64,000 nucleotides of DNA from Leptospirales bacterium (lineage in GTDB: Bacteria > Spirochaetota > Leptospiria > Leptospirales > Leptonemataceae): assembly GCA_019694685.1 (NCBI GenBank), contig JAIBBM010000009.1, positions 39,373-103,372 of the forward strand, given 5' to 3'. Positions 8,554-17,233 of the stretch are shown here, in pieces; position 1 is the stretch's first letter; every line of letters begins with the position of its first letter. The translations under genes were made by a program, and so were the position numbers. The notes under the pieces are model-generated. The model ran no database searches. It was given only the letters and a program-made list of their open reading frames with translations, and had not been told where the DNA came from.

Positions 8554-9996
8554 TTGGAAACAATCTCTTTCAAAGCTCCCGAGTATCAAAGCGACGGCAG
8601 CTTTCAAGAGATTGAATACCGCTTCGAGGGAGACGAAAAGTCAGGCTGGACCATTTTCAGAAACGGCCAGAAGCAGATGGAACTCGGTGAGGGCTACACT
8701 GCTGTAAAATCTCTCTACTGCGGCGTGTGCTCTACGGATCTTGCGCGAAGATTTCTGCCGTATCCTCTGCCTCAGATCATCGGACATGAAGTAGTTGGCA
8801 TCAAAGACAACAAACCAGTCGTCATTGAAATCAATGCATCTCCACTCGCGCGTCACATTGAAACAAAAGATCCATTCTCTCTCCACGGTCTTCACACTCA
8901 TTCGCCTGAAAGGATCACTCTGGGAATTGACAGACTTCCAGGAGGATTTGCTCCGTGGATTCTTGCACCGGTGGATGCAATTGTAGAAGTACCCAAACAG
9001 GTCTCCGCACTTGCTGCCTCTCTTACAGAACCATTTGCTGCTTCTCTCCAGGGAGTGGACGCAACACCCATCAAGAATGGAGACAGTGTCGCGGTACTTG
9101 GACCGCGAAGATTGGGAATGCTCATCATCGCGGCACTCGCCGGGTACAGAAAAGAGCGCAAACTGAATTTCAAAATCACAGCTCTCATTCGTCATGAAAA
9201 CTTACGCGCATTGTGTCTCAAGATGGGCGCAGACGAGGTTGTGGACACTCGCAATCCTATCCCTGATTCCACATATGACGTGGTGTTCGACACTACAGGA
9301 AAGCAGGAAGGATTCGCAGAAGCGCTGAGAATGGCGCGAAGATCTGTATCTCTGAAATCCACAAACGGACAGGAGACTCTGGGCCTCAAACATCTGACAG
9401 ATCTGGTCGTAGATGAAATGGCAATTCTTCCTTACAATGTAAATCAGCTGGAATATACATGGCCGGACGAAGGACCTCGCTCTAACGTAAACATCTACGT
9501 GGCTCCAGGAGTTCCGGAAACGATTGTTTCTGAGATGAAAGAGAAAGATGCGGCCACAGGTAAAAAGCGTACCTACCATAGAGTAGACGCAAAAGAAACC
9601 GCAGTTAAGATCCGCGCTGGCATGCAACTCGAAGGATCGATTGTTCCCAGGTTCGATCTTGCGATCGCCTCCAGTCTCGCAGAGATGGACCAGATCATTC
9701 GTCCTCTCGAAGGCATCGAGTTTTCTATTTTGCGCCCGCGAGGCGCCATCCTCTTTACCGGTTCGTCTACGTCCGCACTGACAGACGCACTCAACCAGAA
9801 ATCCATGGAAATTCGCACGTCTCGCTGTGGCGATTTCCATCGCACCATGAAACTCTTGTCCGAACAACCAGAGATCGCCGCGACCTTCGAACAGGATATG
9901 ATCACGCACAAATACAAACTGGATAGCATTCGCACTGCATTCGAGACTGCAGCTGACTCGAACAAAAGCGTCAAAGTCATAGTAGAGGCAAGCTGA
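8554..9996 (+). CDS. Zinc-type alcohol/polyol dehydrogenase of the MDR superfamily, with insertion
   Basis: 480 residues with a TTG start directly after the previous stop; typical MDR enzymes have 340-390. The catalytic-zinc region shows CGVCSTDLAR (about residue 53) and GHEVVG (about 75). The cofactor fold shows VAVLGPRRLGML (about 181) and TALIRHENLRALCLKMGADEVVD in part, the usual second strand and Cys/Gly/Ala motif. The Cys-rich lobe that binds structural zinc in classical members is missing. About 90 extra residues lie between the Rossmann part and the C-terminal lobe, around residues 265-355. A redox role on an alcohol or threonine-like substrate is likely; the substrate is unknown. Position after gcv genes may hint at amino-acid metabolism. 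Confidence 0.75.
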   Translation: METISFKAPEYQSDGSFQEIEYRFEGDEKSGWTIFRNGQKQMELGEGYTAVKSLYCGVCSTDLARRFLPYPLPQIIGHEVVGIKDNKPVVIEINASPLARHIETKDPFSLHGLHTHSPERITLGIDRLPGGFAPWILAPVDAIVEVPKQVSALAASLTEPFAASLQGVDATPIKNGDSVAVLGPRRLGMLIIAALAGYRKERKLNFKITALIRHENLRALCLKMGADEVVDTRNPIPDSTYDVVFDTTGKQEGFAEALRMARRSVSLKSTNGQETLGLKHLTDLVVDEMAILPYNVNQLEYTWPDEGPRSNVNIYVAPGVPETIVSEMKEKDAATGKKRTYHRVDAKETAVKIRAGMQLEGSIVPRFDLAIASSLAEMDQIIRPLEGIEFSILRPRGAILFTGSSTSALTDALNQKSMEIRTSRCGDFHRTMKLLSEQPEIAATFEQDMITHKYKLDSIRTAFETAADSNKSVKVIVEAS

Positions 9997-10316
9997 TGGC
10001 TTCGCGCAAACCATCTGGCGAAATTTCTCAGAAAGACAGCGTGCTTGCTGCATTGCCGGAGGAAAAAGAACAACTGGCAGAATCTCTTCGCACTGCCATC
10101 CTCAGCGAAGACCGCAGTCTATCAGACACAATTCACAAATCCGCAAAACCAGATCCAAAGCCCACCAGAAAGAAAACAAAATCGGCTCAGCGAAAGAAAA
10201 CCACGAAGCCCGCTGCAAAACCTAAATCGCAGAAAAAAAAGATCCCATCGCAGAAGCGAGCTTCCAGGCCTGCGGCGCGGCAGAAAGCCCGATCGAACCG
10301 TCGCCGTGCGAAATAA
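9996..10316 (+). CDS. Lys/Arg/Ala/Pro-rich histone-H1-like protein
   Basis: 106 residues. The first 45 are mixed and slightly acidic. The last 60 are almost only Lys, Arg, Ala, Pro, Ser and Gln, with blocks such as KPTRKKTKSAQRKK and SQKRASRPAARQKAR. This resembles bacterial H1-like tails that bind DNA or RNA. The start ATG shares its A with the TGA of the dehydrogenase gene. The 3' end overlaps the converging hydrolase gene by 95 bp, which weakens confidence slightly. A nucleoid or RNA-binding role is inferred from composition only. Confidence 0.6.
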   Translation: MASRKPSGEISQKDSVLAALPEEKEQLAESLRTAILSEDRSLSDTIHKSAKPDPKPTRKKTKSAQRKKTTKPAAKPKSQKKKIPSQKRASRPAARQKARSNRRRAK

Positions 10317-11211
10317 GCGGAGTGACGCACAGTTGCGTTTCCGTACCTGCTTCTCTAAAAGCCCGGTCCAATTTCTCTGATTCTTCTTTTGGAATTACGT
10401 TGTCCGCTTCTCCGTGAACGAGCACGAGGCGAAAAGGCATCTTACCCACGTGCAAAAGAGGAGAAACGTTCTGCCTGAGCTCTCTGAACTGAGAGGTGCT
10501 TGAAAACTCCTTCCACCTTTCCATTCGAAACGCGGGGTCCTGTCTGAGTCTTTCAAACAGTTCTCGTTCCGTGCTCTTCATGCCTGCCACAAATCTTCCG
10601 AGTTCAGGCGGCTCGCGTATGAGTCCATTGTCTGCAGCCGCGATATAGAGAGCAGTGCGAACATCTTCTGGCACCGGCAGAAAATTCCACAGCACAACCA
10701 GTGTGCCATAATCATCGATCCCTTGCTGCCCCAGAAGAAAGTCCAGAGTAGAATCCACATCACCCAGAGTGCCCACAGTACAAACAGCACTCAGCTTATT
10801 CTTAATCGCTCTGCAAGCAGCCACAATGGAAAGCCCGCCAGAAAAAGAAGCAGAGAAAAGAGCCACACTTCCTTGCACGTCTTCTGAAAGCCAGGTCACT
10901 GCGTCTTCTATCTTAGAAACAGTTTCTGCTGTGATGCGAAGGTCGCGCACCTCGGGAAAAAGAGGAGCCACCATCTCAAACCCCATGCTCGCAAAAGATC
11001 GACCCAGGTTCTCCAGACGCGGATCATCAATTCCGCGAAGAGTCATGCCATGGACCATGAGGATGGTACCGCGCAAGCGAGAAGCTGGAGAATAACGATA
11101 CGCGGGCAGAGACTCTCCCCGAACTGGAATCTGCAGAGAGGTTTTTTCCGTTCTACCGTAGCGCATCAACTGCGTTCTGCCCAGAAACTCAAGCCCTCTA
11201 ACAACAGACAT
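10222..11211 (-). CDS. Alpha/beta hydrolase
   Basis: 329 residues. The fold is shown by LMVHGMTLRG (about residue 51, oxyanion region), the nucleophile elbow SASFSGG (Ser122, with Ser in place of the usual flanking Gly), LVHGEADNVIP with the acid residue, and ISHGDG with the catalytic His. The complete triad suggests an active esterase or peptidase. No signal peptide is seen. It is transcribed towards the dehydrogenase/H1-like gene and diverges from the WYL regulators, with about 120 bp between the starts. Substrate unknown. Confidence 0.8.
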   Translation of the reverse strand: MSVVRGLEFLGRTQLMRYGRTEKTSLQIPVRGESLPAYRYSPASRLRGTILMVHGMTLRGIDDPRLENLGRSFASMGFEMVAPLFPEVRDLRITAETVSKIEDAVTWLSEDVQGSVALFSASFSGGLSIVAACRAIKNKLSAVCTVGTLGDVDSTLDFLLGQQGIDDYGTLVVLWNFLPVPEDVRTALYIAAADNGLIREPPELGRFVAGMKSTERELFERLRQDPAFRMERWKEFSSTSQFRELRQNVSPLLHVGKMPFRLVLVHGEADNVIPKEESEKLDRAFREAGTETQLCVTPLISHGDGSIGLSAAPQAWKLASAMGSFFSAI

Positions 11212-11331
11212 GCCGAAAGTCTAGAGAGCATAGCGCGCTCGCAATCATTTTGTTCTTTTTCCTTGACCGACAACACTGGCGATGTGCCTTACCCAGGCAT
11301 GCCGGGCACTCGCGAAGAAGGAATGGCAAAG

Positions 11332-12336
11332 ATGGAGAGACTCGGATGTCTCTACCTGACATTCTTGAATCATCCAAATGGACTGAGTTTTTCTAAAATC
11401 CGCGACAATCTGGCCCCCGCATACTCCGGAGATCCTGAATCGGCTAGAAGAAAGTTTGAAAGAGACAAAGATGAACTGCGATTGCTGGGTCTGGATCTAG
11501 AACATTTTCCGGATGGCCAGGCTCTTCCGAACGGAAACCTTGCGCGCGGACATATCTACGTTCCGCGAAACGAATTTGAAAAATTGCCGGATCTCAAAAT
11601 GTCTGCAGAGGAAGCGAGCGCGCTGTCTGCGGTTCTACTGTATGCGATTGAAAATACAAAAGATGAAAGAAATGCAGAACTTTACAGATCCGCTGCCACC
11701 AAGCTGCTCTACCGCGATCCATCTCTCCTGAGCCGTGGAAGTTCTCAGGATTTCTGGGCCCCTTCCGAGTCCTTCGTGGACCATCTGGCGCCCATTCGGT
11801 CCGCCATCCGCAAACGATTGCTTCTTGAGATTGAATATCCAGACAAAGAACTGGGATCGAGCATTCGCCTGGTAGAAGGGCGCGGACTCATTTCACACAG
11901 AGGACGCTGGTGCCTGGTTGGTTTTGCTCGCGACGCAAATGCAATTCGCTACTTTTATCTGGATAGAATTGTTTCCGTGAACGTGACTAAAACCCAGTTT
12001 CGCGCAGATCCAAGATTCAATATCAAAGAGCACACCCTTCATCCGCTCACTCTGTCCATTCACGAAGCCGCAGTCATTGATCTACTGCTTCACGAGGAAG
12101 GGAAGGAAGCCATGGTCGACTTTCTGTCCGGGATTCCGGACAACAGGGTCAAGTTTGGAAACGAAAAGAATGCAGCACGCATTCAACTCAGAATCAAAAC
12201 AACAAACAAAGAGGCGCTCTTCAGTTTCATGTTTCGCAATCCAGGTGTGGTCGTTCAGATTGGTCCTGAAGATATCAGAAAGGATTACTTGAATTACATT
12301 GCGCGCATTCGCAGTCAGTATGGAGCCAATCCATGA
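11332..12336 (+). CDS. WYL-domain transcriptional regulator, first of a pair
   Basis: 334 residues from the ATG at 11332, with AAGGA nine bases upstream; an ATG at 11323 is in frame but too close to that site. An N-terminal winged helix (about residues 1-60) is followed by a WYL domain, seen as GRGLISHRGRWCLVGFARD and IRYFYLDRIVSVNVT, and a C-terminal WCX-like part. WYL proteins bind nucleic acids or small ligands and control DNA-damage, phage-defence and other genes. The stop overlaps the next start (ATGA), giving a PafB/PafC-like pair. Targets are unknown. Confidence 0.85.
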   Translation: MERLGCLYLTFLNHPNGLSFSKIRDNLAPAYSGDPESARRKFERDKDELRLLGLDLEHFPDGQALPNGNLARGHIYVPRNEFEKLPDLKMSAEEASALSAVLLYAIENTKDERNAELYRSAATKLLYRDPSLLSRGSSQDFWAPSESFVDHLAPIRSAIRKRLLLEIEYPDKELGSSIRLVEGRGLISHRGRWCLVGFARDANAIRYFYLDRIVSVNVTKTQFRADPRFNIKEHTLHPLTLSIHEAAVIDLLLHEEGKEAMVDFLSGIPDNRVKFGNEKNAARIQLRIKTTNKEALFSFMFRNPGVVVQIGPEDIRKDYLNYIARIRSQYGANP

Positions 12337-13385
12337 GCGCAAACAAGAAATCTCCGGTGGCACGCCGTCCCTCTCCCGGGAAACTGCCCGCGAAAGAAAA
12401 AGCAAAGAAGCCATCCACGCAGGCAGACACAAAGTTCGCGCGCAATCTAAAGAAACTTCTTTCTCTGATTCCAATTCTAAAAGCAAATCAGGGAATCAAG
12501 ATCAAAGATTTGCAGAAGATCTCCGGCTATACGAGCGAAAAGAAGCTGCACGAAGACCTGGAAAAACTATTATTCTTTGGTCAGCCGCCCTTCACTCCTT
12601 CTGACTACATTGATATTTACATTGAAGACGACAGAGTCTTTCTGGAGTTTCCCCAGGGCCTCGATCGTCCTCTGGCTCTTACACCGGACGAATGGACCGC
12701 AGTTCAGGCTCTACTCGAAAAAGAAATCAACTTCTATAGCGGCGGAAGAAAACCAACCAAGCATTTGAGAGACATTGTTCTTCGCATGAGTCAGGTTCCG
12801 CTTGCCATCGAACCCGGACCATTTGCGCGAAAGCAATCCATACTCATGCGAGCCATCGACGATTCGCTTCAGGTGGAATTTCAGTACAGAAGTCTCTATT
12901 CAAAAGAACCGGAAATACGTCGGATCGATCCGTGGGCTGTGTTTGCGAACCAGGGAACCATCTATTGCCTCGGATACTGCCACACTCGCCGTTCTCCGCG
13001 CATCTTTCATCTGGAAAGAATGGAAAAAGTAGAGATACTAAACGTGAAGCAGGAGAAAGCTCCTTCCGTTCAACCAGTTCTGAATGAATCTTTTATCTTT
13101 CGCAAGGACAAGAGCGGCTTTTCTGGAGAAATAGAATTTGATAGGGGTGTGAGACCTGCTCTGGAGCGAACCCTGGATCTCAAAGAAATCAAAAAAGGTG
13201 CGGGTGGCAGATGGACGGCGAAGGTGAACATCAAAGATAGCCACTGGTTCAAAGCAATGATTCGTTCTTTTGGACCGTATGTGAAGATCCTTTCTCCGGA
13301 TCACCTGAGACAGAGCTTCATTTCCGAGTTGCGCGAGATACCGGTTCCAGAGGCATTTGAAGTTGACGGAAAAAGCAATTCCTAG
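12333..13385 (+). CDS. WYL-domain transcriptional regulator, second of a pair
   Basis: 350 residues, start overlapping the previous stop by 4 bp. A basic, Lys/Pro-rich leader of about 35 residues precedes a helix-turn-helix region (LLSLIPILKANQGIKIKDLQ). The WYL domain follows with PWAVFANQGTIYCLGYCHTR and RIFHLERMEKVEIL, then a WCX-like C terminus. The tandem layout is like PafB-PafC, whose two proteins work together. cysK begins 34 bp downstream with its own promoter inside the end of this gene, so regulation of cysK by this pair is possible but not shown. Confidence 0.85.
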   Translation: MSANKKSPVARRPSPGKLPAKEKAKKPSTQADTKFARNLKKLLSLIPILKANQGIKIKDLQKISGYTSEKKLHEDLEKLLFFGQPPFTPSDYIDIYIEDDRVFLEFPQGLDRPLALTPDEWTAVQALLEKEINFYSGGRKPTKHLRDIVLRMSQVPLAIEPGPFARKQSILMRAIDDSLQVEFQYRSLYSKEPEIRRIDPWAVFANQGTIYCLGYCHTRRSPRIFHLERMEKVEILNVKQEKAPSVQPVLNESFIFRKDKSGFSGEIEFDRGVRPALERTLDLKEIKKGAGGRWTAKVNIKDSHWFKAMIRSFGPYVKILSPDHLRQSFISELREIPVPEAFEVDGKSNS

Positions 13386-13391
13386 TATCCT
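13363..13391 (+). promoter_or_regulatory. Sigma70-type promoter of cysK
   Basis: TTGACG at 13363-13368 and TATCCT at 13386-13391 are separated by 17 bp, near-consensus spacing. Transcription would begin near 13398, about 22 bases before the cysK ATG, leaving GAGG as the ribosome site. A short inverted pair CTAGT/ACTAG brackets the -10 box and could be an operator. Confidence 0.6.
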
Positions 13392-13419
13392 GATATAAAC
13401 ACTAGACAATGAGGTCTTT

Positions 13420-14406
13420 ATGAAAATCTTCGAGGACAATACACTTACGATTGGCCGCACACCCCTGGTTCAACTGAACCGAGTAGCGGCAGGCAAAGGC
13501 GCGCGCGTGATCGCCAAAATTGAAGGGAGAAACCCGGCTTACTCTGTAAAATGCCGAATCGGCGCAGCCATGATCTGGGATGCAGAGAAGAAAGGAAAGC
13601 TGAAGAAGGGAATGGAAATCGTAGAGCCTACTTCTGGAAACACAGGCATTGCCCTGGCCTATGTGGCAGCCGCTCGCGGCTATCCGCTCACACTCACCAT
13701 GCCAGAGAGCATGTCCATCGAGCGCCGGAAAGTTCTCAAAGCATTTGGCGCCAAACTGGTTCTGACAGAAGCCGCCAAGGGAATGAAAGGAGCCATCGAA
13801 AAGGCGACAGAAATCGCAAACTCTGACTCAGCGAAGTATTTCATGCCTCAGCAGTTTGACAATCCTGCAAATCCAGCCATCCACGAAGAAACAACCGGTC
13901 CTGAAATCTGGCAAGATACAGAAGGCAAGATTGACATCTTCGTCGCTGGCGTTGGCACAGGCGGAACGATCACAGGTGTGGGCCGTTATCTCAAAAAGCA
14001 AAACAAGGCAATCCAGATTGTAGCAGTGGAACCGGCACACTCCCCGGTACTCACGCAAACTATGAAGGGCGAAAAAGTAGCTCCAGGCCCGCACAAGATC
14101 CAGGGAATCGGCGCAGGTTTTGTTCCATCCATTGTGGACATCAGCCTGATTGATCGAGTAGAACAGGTGACCAATGACGAATCCATTGAAATGGCGCGCA
14201 GACTGGCAAAAGAGGAAGGAATCCTCTGTGGCATTTCCTGCGGAGCGGCAGCAACCGCAGCGCTCAGACTGGCTTCGTTGCCAGAGAATGCAGGCAAGAA
14301 TATCGTTGTCATCCTTCCTGACTCTGGCGAACGTTATCTGACGACGGCACTTTTCGAAGGATTGTTCAGCGGCATTGATGCAGCTGCAGCCGGCGCCGTA
14401 ATCTAA
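13420..14406 (+). CDS. cysK: Cysteine synthase A (O-acetylserine sulfhydrylase)
   Basis: 328 residues. CysK replaces the acetyl group of O-acetylserine with sulfide, making cysteine. The PLP lysine is Lys44 in [11 protein letters not shown]; the substrate loop is [13 protein letters not shown] and the phosphate-binding loop [15 protein letters not shown]. The sequence is strikingly like the enterobacterial CysK, including the N-terminal KIFEDN and the MSIERRK block. This might reflect horizontal transfer, but I cannot measure it. The partner enzyme CysE is encoded at 51512. The gene has its own promoter and a GAGG ribosome site. Confidence 0.96.
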   Translation: MKIFEDNTLTIGRTPLVQLNRVAAGKGARVIAKIEGRNPAYSVKCRIGAAMIWDAEKKGKLKKGMEIVEPTSGNTGIALAYVAAARGYPLTLTMPESMSIERRKVLKAFGAKLVLTEAAKGMKGAIEKATEIANSDSAKYFMPQQFDNPANPAIHEETTGPEIWQDTEGKIDIFVAGVGTGGTITGVGRYLKKQNKAIQIVAVEPAHSPVLTQTMKGEKVAPGPHKIQGIGAGFVPSIVDISLIDRVEQVTNDESIEMARRLAKEEGILCGISCGAAATAALRLASLPENAGKNIVVILPDSGERYLTTALFEGLFSGIDAAAAGAVI

Positions 14407-14424
14407 CTACTCCGGGAGGGGGCA

Positions 14425-15252
14425 GTGAACGAACTTACATCCTGCCTGCCCCCTGTCCTGATACGAAATCAGGATGCCATTCGCGAAAATCTTGAAACTG
14501 CGCTGGGTACTCTTCCAACAGACCTGGCGCTTTCTTTTGAAAGTGATCTCAAAAGAGCGGCAGACGGATCCCTCACTCGCTGGCTTTTTCAAATGATCTG
14601 CCTTCACAGCGGATTTGCAAGCGTCACGCTGTTTGCAGGACCCATTGCCATTTTCTCATATGGAATCCAGAGCGACTCGCGCACCATGCCTCCGGATGTT
14701 TGGACTGAAATAGATTTACCATTCATTGTAGGAGAGCACAGACTTCGCTTCTACGGAATCCTTCCCATCAAAAACAAACCGTTCGCAACTCAGGCAAGCG
14801 ACTCACTTCTCGTGCACGCAGAAAACGTGTTCCTCAATTCACACGGACTCAGAGAGAAAAGCATTCAGAACATTTTCTTTCACGTGGAAAAAGAACTGCG
14901 CCCTCTCCTCGAGGCATTGCTCGAACAGGGCACTCCGGTTACTCTGACTCATTTTCTATTCCAGGATTTGCGCGTATATTTTTCTCTTTCAGGAGAATAC
15001 AGAAGCGGCGAAATCATGGACTCCATCCAGAAAACTATTAAAGAAAATTTAAAGAATACAGACAGTATATTTCGAATCTCTCCTCTCAGCTACATTGTTT
15101 TATCTCCAGGAGCAGACGCAGCTCAGATTGAAACCAGATTCAAAAGCATTTACGTGCAAATCAAGAGCCTGGTCCTGGACTATCATCTAAAACTATTCAC
15201 AATCCAGAGAATGCCGGTGCGATTCTCTCAAATATGGGGCCATCTGCTTTGA
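14425..15252 (+). CDS. Unknown protein between cysK and argH
   Basis: 275 residues with a GTG start behind a very strong Shine-Dalgarno run (GGGAGGGGG). It appears cytoplasmic and has no obvious catalytic motif. The middle contains strand-rich segments, and the last third (about residues 175-260) alternates beta and helix, as in a small sensory domain. Its last 19 bases overlap argH, so the two are translated together. No family recognised. Confidence 0.7.
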   Translation: MNELTSCLPPVLIRNQDAIRENLETALGTLPTDLALSFESDLKRAADGSLTRWLFQMICLHSGFASVTLFAGPIAIFSYGIQSDSRTMPPDVWTEIDLPFIVGEHRLRFYGILPIKNKPFATQASDSLLVHAENVFLNSHGLREKSIQNIFFHVEKELRPLLEALLEQGTPVTLTHFLFQDLRVYFSLSGEYRSGEIMDSIQKTIKENLKNTDSIFRISPLSYIVLSPGADAAQIETRFKSIYVQIKSLVLDYHLKLFTIQRMPVRFSQIWGHLL

Positions 15253-16649
15253 AACTCTGGGTGGGACGCCAGTCTGGCGGTTCAGACGATATACTACTTG
15301 AACTCGGAAGCTCCATCGAACTGGACATTGAATTGTATCGCGAAGATCTCGCAGGGTCCAGAGCTCATGCGAAGATGCTGGGCAAAATTGGAATCCTGAC
15401 TGAAAGGGAACTCGCGGACATTCAAAGAGGTCTCGCACAAATTGAGAGAGAAATCGAAGAGGGAAAATTTGAGATCAAACACGAACTCGAAGATATCCAC
15501 ACGCACATAGAAACAAGGCTGACTCAAATCATTGGCCCTTCCGCCGGAAAACTCCACACAGCAAGATCGCGAAACGATCAGATCGCAGTGGACACTCATC
15601 TGTACGTGCGAAAGTCCGCTCTCCTCATTGGCCGCCAGATCCTGGATTTCTGCTCTGCCCTCCTTGATTCTGCGAAGAAAGAAATCGATACGATTCTTCC
15701 CGGATACACTCACCTCCAGGTCGCTCAACCCATTCGTCTGAGCCATCACCTGCTGGCCCATTTCTGGGGATTTTTGCGCGATGCAAGCAGATTCAAAACC
15801 GCATACAACACAGCAAACAGAATGCCTCTTGGATCGGGGGCTATGGCCGGTGTGAACTACAAAACAGATAGAGAATTCGTTCAGAAAGAACTGGGATTTG
15901 AATCTCTCTACGAAAATGCAATGGATGCAGTCTCCACTCGAGATCACATCCAGGATTTTCTTTACGCATGCGCGTCCCTGGGTGTGCGTGCATCCAGATA
16001 CGCAGAAGAAGTAGTTTTGTGGAATTCAGTAGAATTTGGTTTCATCAAAATCACAGACGGGCTGACCACAGGTTCAAGCATCATGCCCCAGAAAAAAAAT
16101 CCGGACACAGCAGAGCTGGTTCGCGGTCGCGCTGGAAGGTCGGTTGCCAATCTCATGAATCTGCTCATGAATTTGAAGGGACTTCCTTTCGCATACAATC
16201 GCGACCTGCAAGAAGACAGACTTCCACTTCTGGATTCCGCCAGATCATCCATGGTAGTGGCCCGCGCACTGACTGCTCTTGCCGGAGGAATTGAATTTCG
16301 TCGTGATCGCCTGACGCGTTCTCTTTCCGAGGGGTTCGCTCTTGCCACAGATCTGGCAGACGCGCTGGTCATTGAAAAAGGCGTTCCGTTCAGAGAAGCT
16401 CATCATATCGCAGGCAGACTCGTTGGATTGTGCGCAGAGCGCGGATTCACTCTTGAAAATGCACCTGAATCGCTACGAGCGGAAGCCTCGGACTTACTGG
16501 CGGATGAATCATTCTATAAAAAAGCAATCGATATGACTTCGAGCACGGACAGAAAAGCAAGCAGAGGCGGAACCGCGCGCGAAAGGCAAGAAGAACAGAT
16601 TGGAATTGCACAAGGAGAGCTGATTCGCGTTCGGGAAAGTCTTTCATGA
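15234..16649 (+). CDS. argH: Argininosuccinate lyase
   Basis: 471 residues, normal length. It splits argininosuccinate into arginine and fumarate, the last step of arginine synthesis. The fumarase/lyase signature GSSIMPQKKNPD is at about residue 282, with the catalytic Ser. Other landmarks are EDIHTHIE near 85, TARSRNDQIAVDTHLY near 109 and PGYTHLQVAQP near 156. The ATG lies inside the end of the preceding unknown gene. argH overlaps the next unknown gene by 4 bp (ATGA). Confidence 0.96.
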   Translation: MGPSALKLWVGRQSGGSDDILLELGSSIELDIELYREDLAGSRAHAKMLGKIGILTERELADIQRGLAQIEREIEEGKFEIKHELEDIHTHIETRLTQIIGPSAGKLHTARSRNDQIAVDTHLYVRKSALLIGRQILDFCSALLDSAKKEIDTILPGYTHLQVAQPIRLSHHLLAHFWGFLRDASRFKTAYNTANRMPLGSGAMAGVNYKTDREFVQKELGFESLYENAMDAVSTRDHIQDFLYACASLGVRASRYAEEVVLWNSVEFGFIKITDGLTTGSSIMPQKKNPDTAELVRGRAGRSVANLMNLLMNLKGLPFAYNRDLQEDRLPLLDSARSSMVVARALTALAGGIEFRRDRLTRSLSEGFALATDLADALVIEKGVPFREAHHIAGRLVGLCAERGFTLENAPESLRAEASDLLADESFYKKAIDMTSSTDRKASRGGTARERQEEQIGIAQGELIRVRESLS

Positions 16650-17233
16650 CGCCGGAAGCGATCAAAAGCTATAAGGCAGTGTTTGCAGAATGCCTGACCT
16701 CCATTGGAGAACAGGTGATCCCCGAAATCATCCAGCACCTGGAAACCATTCAAGACGACGCGGCAGCAGTACGCAGTGCTCGCCAAGACAAGAAGCCAGG
16801 AGCACCGTCGCACTGGATCACTCTCCTGCAATTCATCAAACTCGGGCTCGTTGTTTCTGGAGAGCTCAAGGCGCACTATGACGAACTCATGGGCACATAC
16901 CAGACTCTGACCGGGCGGGAATCAAGAGACGAAAACGAAAACAAGATGCTCACTGAAGTAGGAGAATTTCTCTACGCAACGGATGAAGCAACGGGAGATC
17001 TGGACCGCATCAACCTGCGACTGATGAAATCGATCAGAAATGAAATGATCGATCAGTACGGAATCGTTCTGCATCCAAACGAGGCCATCTACGCGGACAG
17101 GATCCCGGACGAAAACTTTGAAAGACTGGCACCCATGATCCAGGAATTGACTGGATGCTGCGATAGATTGCTGGATCTGGTCAGAGTGATGAGCGCTCTT
17201 CTAAGAATGCAGAAGTTCATTCTGAGCGAGTAA
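16646..17233 (+). CDS. Unknown helical protein after argH
   Basis: 195 residues, not recognised. It is predicted almost wholly alpha-helical, with acidic, amphipathic heptads, soluble, and without signal peptide. It starts within the argH stop (ATGA) and ends overlapping the converging response regulator gene by 33 bp. Helical bundle shape and Glu/Leu content could fit a histidine-phosphotransfer or scaffold-like protein, but no phospho-His motif is evident. Confidence 0.7.
   Translation: MTPEAIKSYKAVFAECLTSIGEQVIPEIIQHLETIQDDAAAVRSARQDKKPGAPSHWITLLQFIKLGLVVSGELKAHYDELMGTYQTLTGRESRDENENKMLTEVGEFLYATDEATGDLDRINLRLMKSIRNEMIDQYGIVLHPNEAIYADRIPDENFERLAPMIQELTGCCDRLLDLVRVMSALLRMQKFILSE

Noticed and set aside
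9202..10053. 283-codon open frame on the minus strand
   Set aside because: It lies opposite the MDR dehydrogenase, is Cys-rich and irregular, and has no recognisable family.
11050..11331. Longer start of the first WYL gene
   Set aside because: It would overlap the divergent hydrolase gene; the winged helix begins after 11332.
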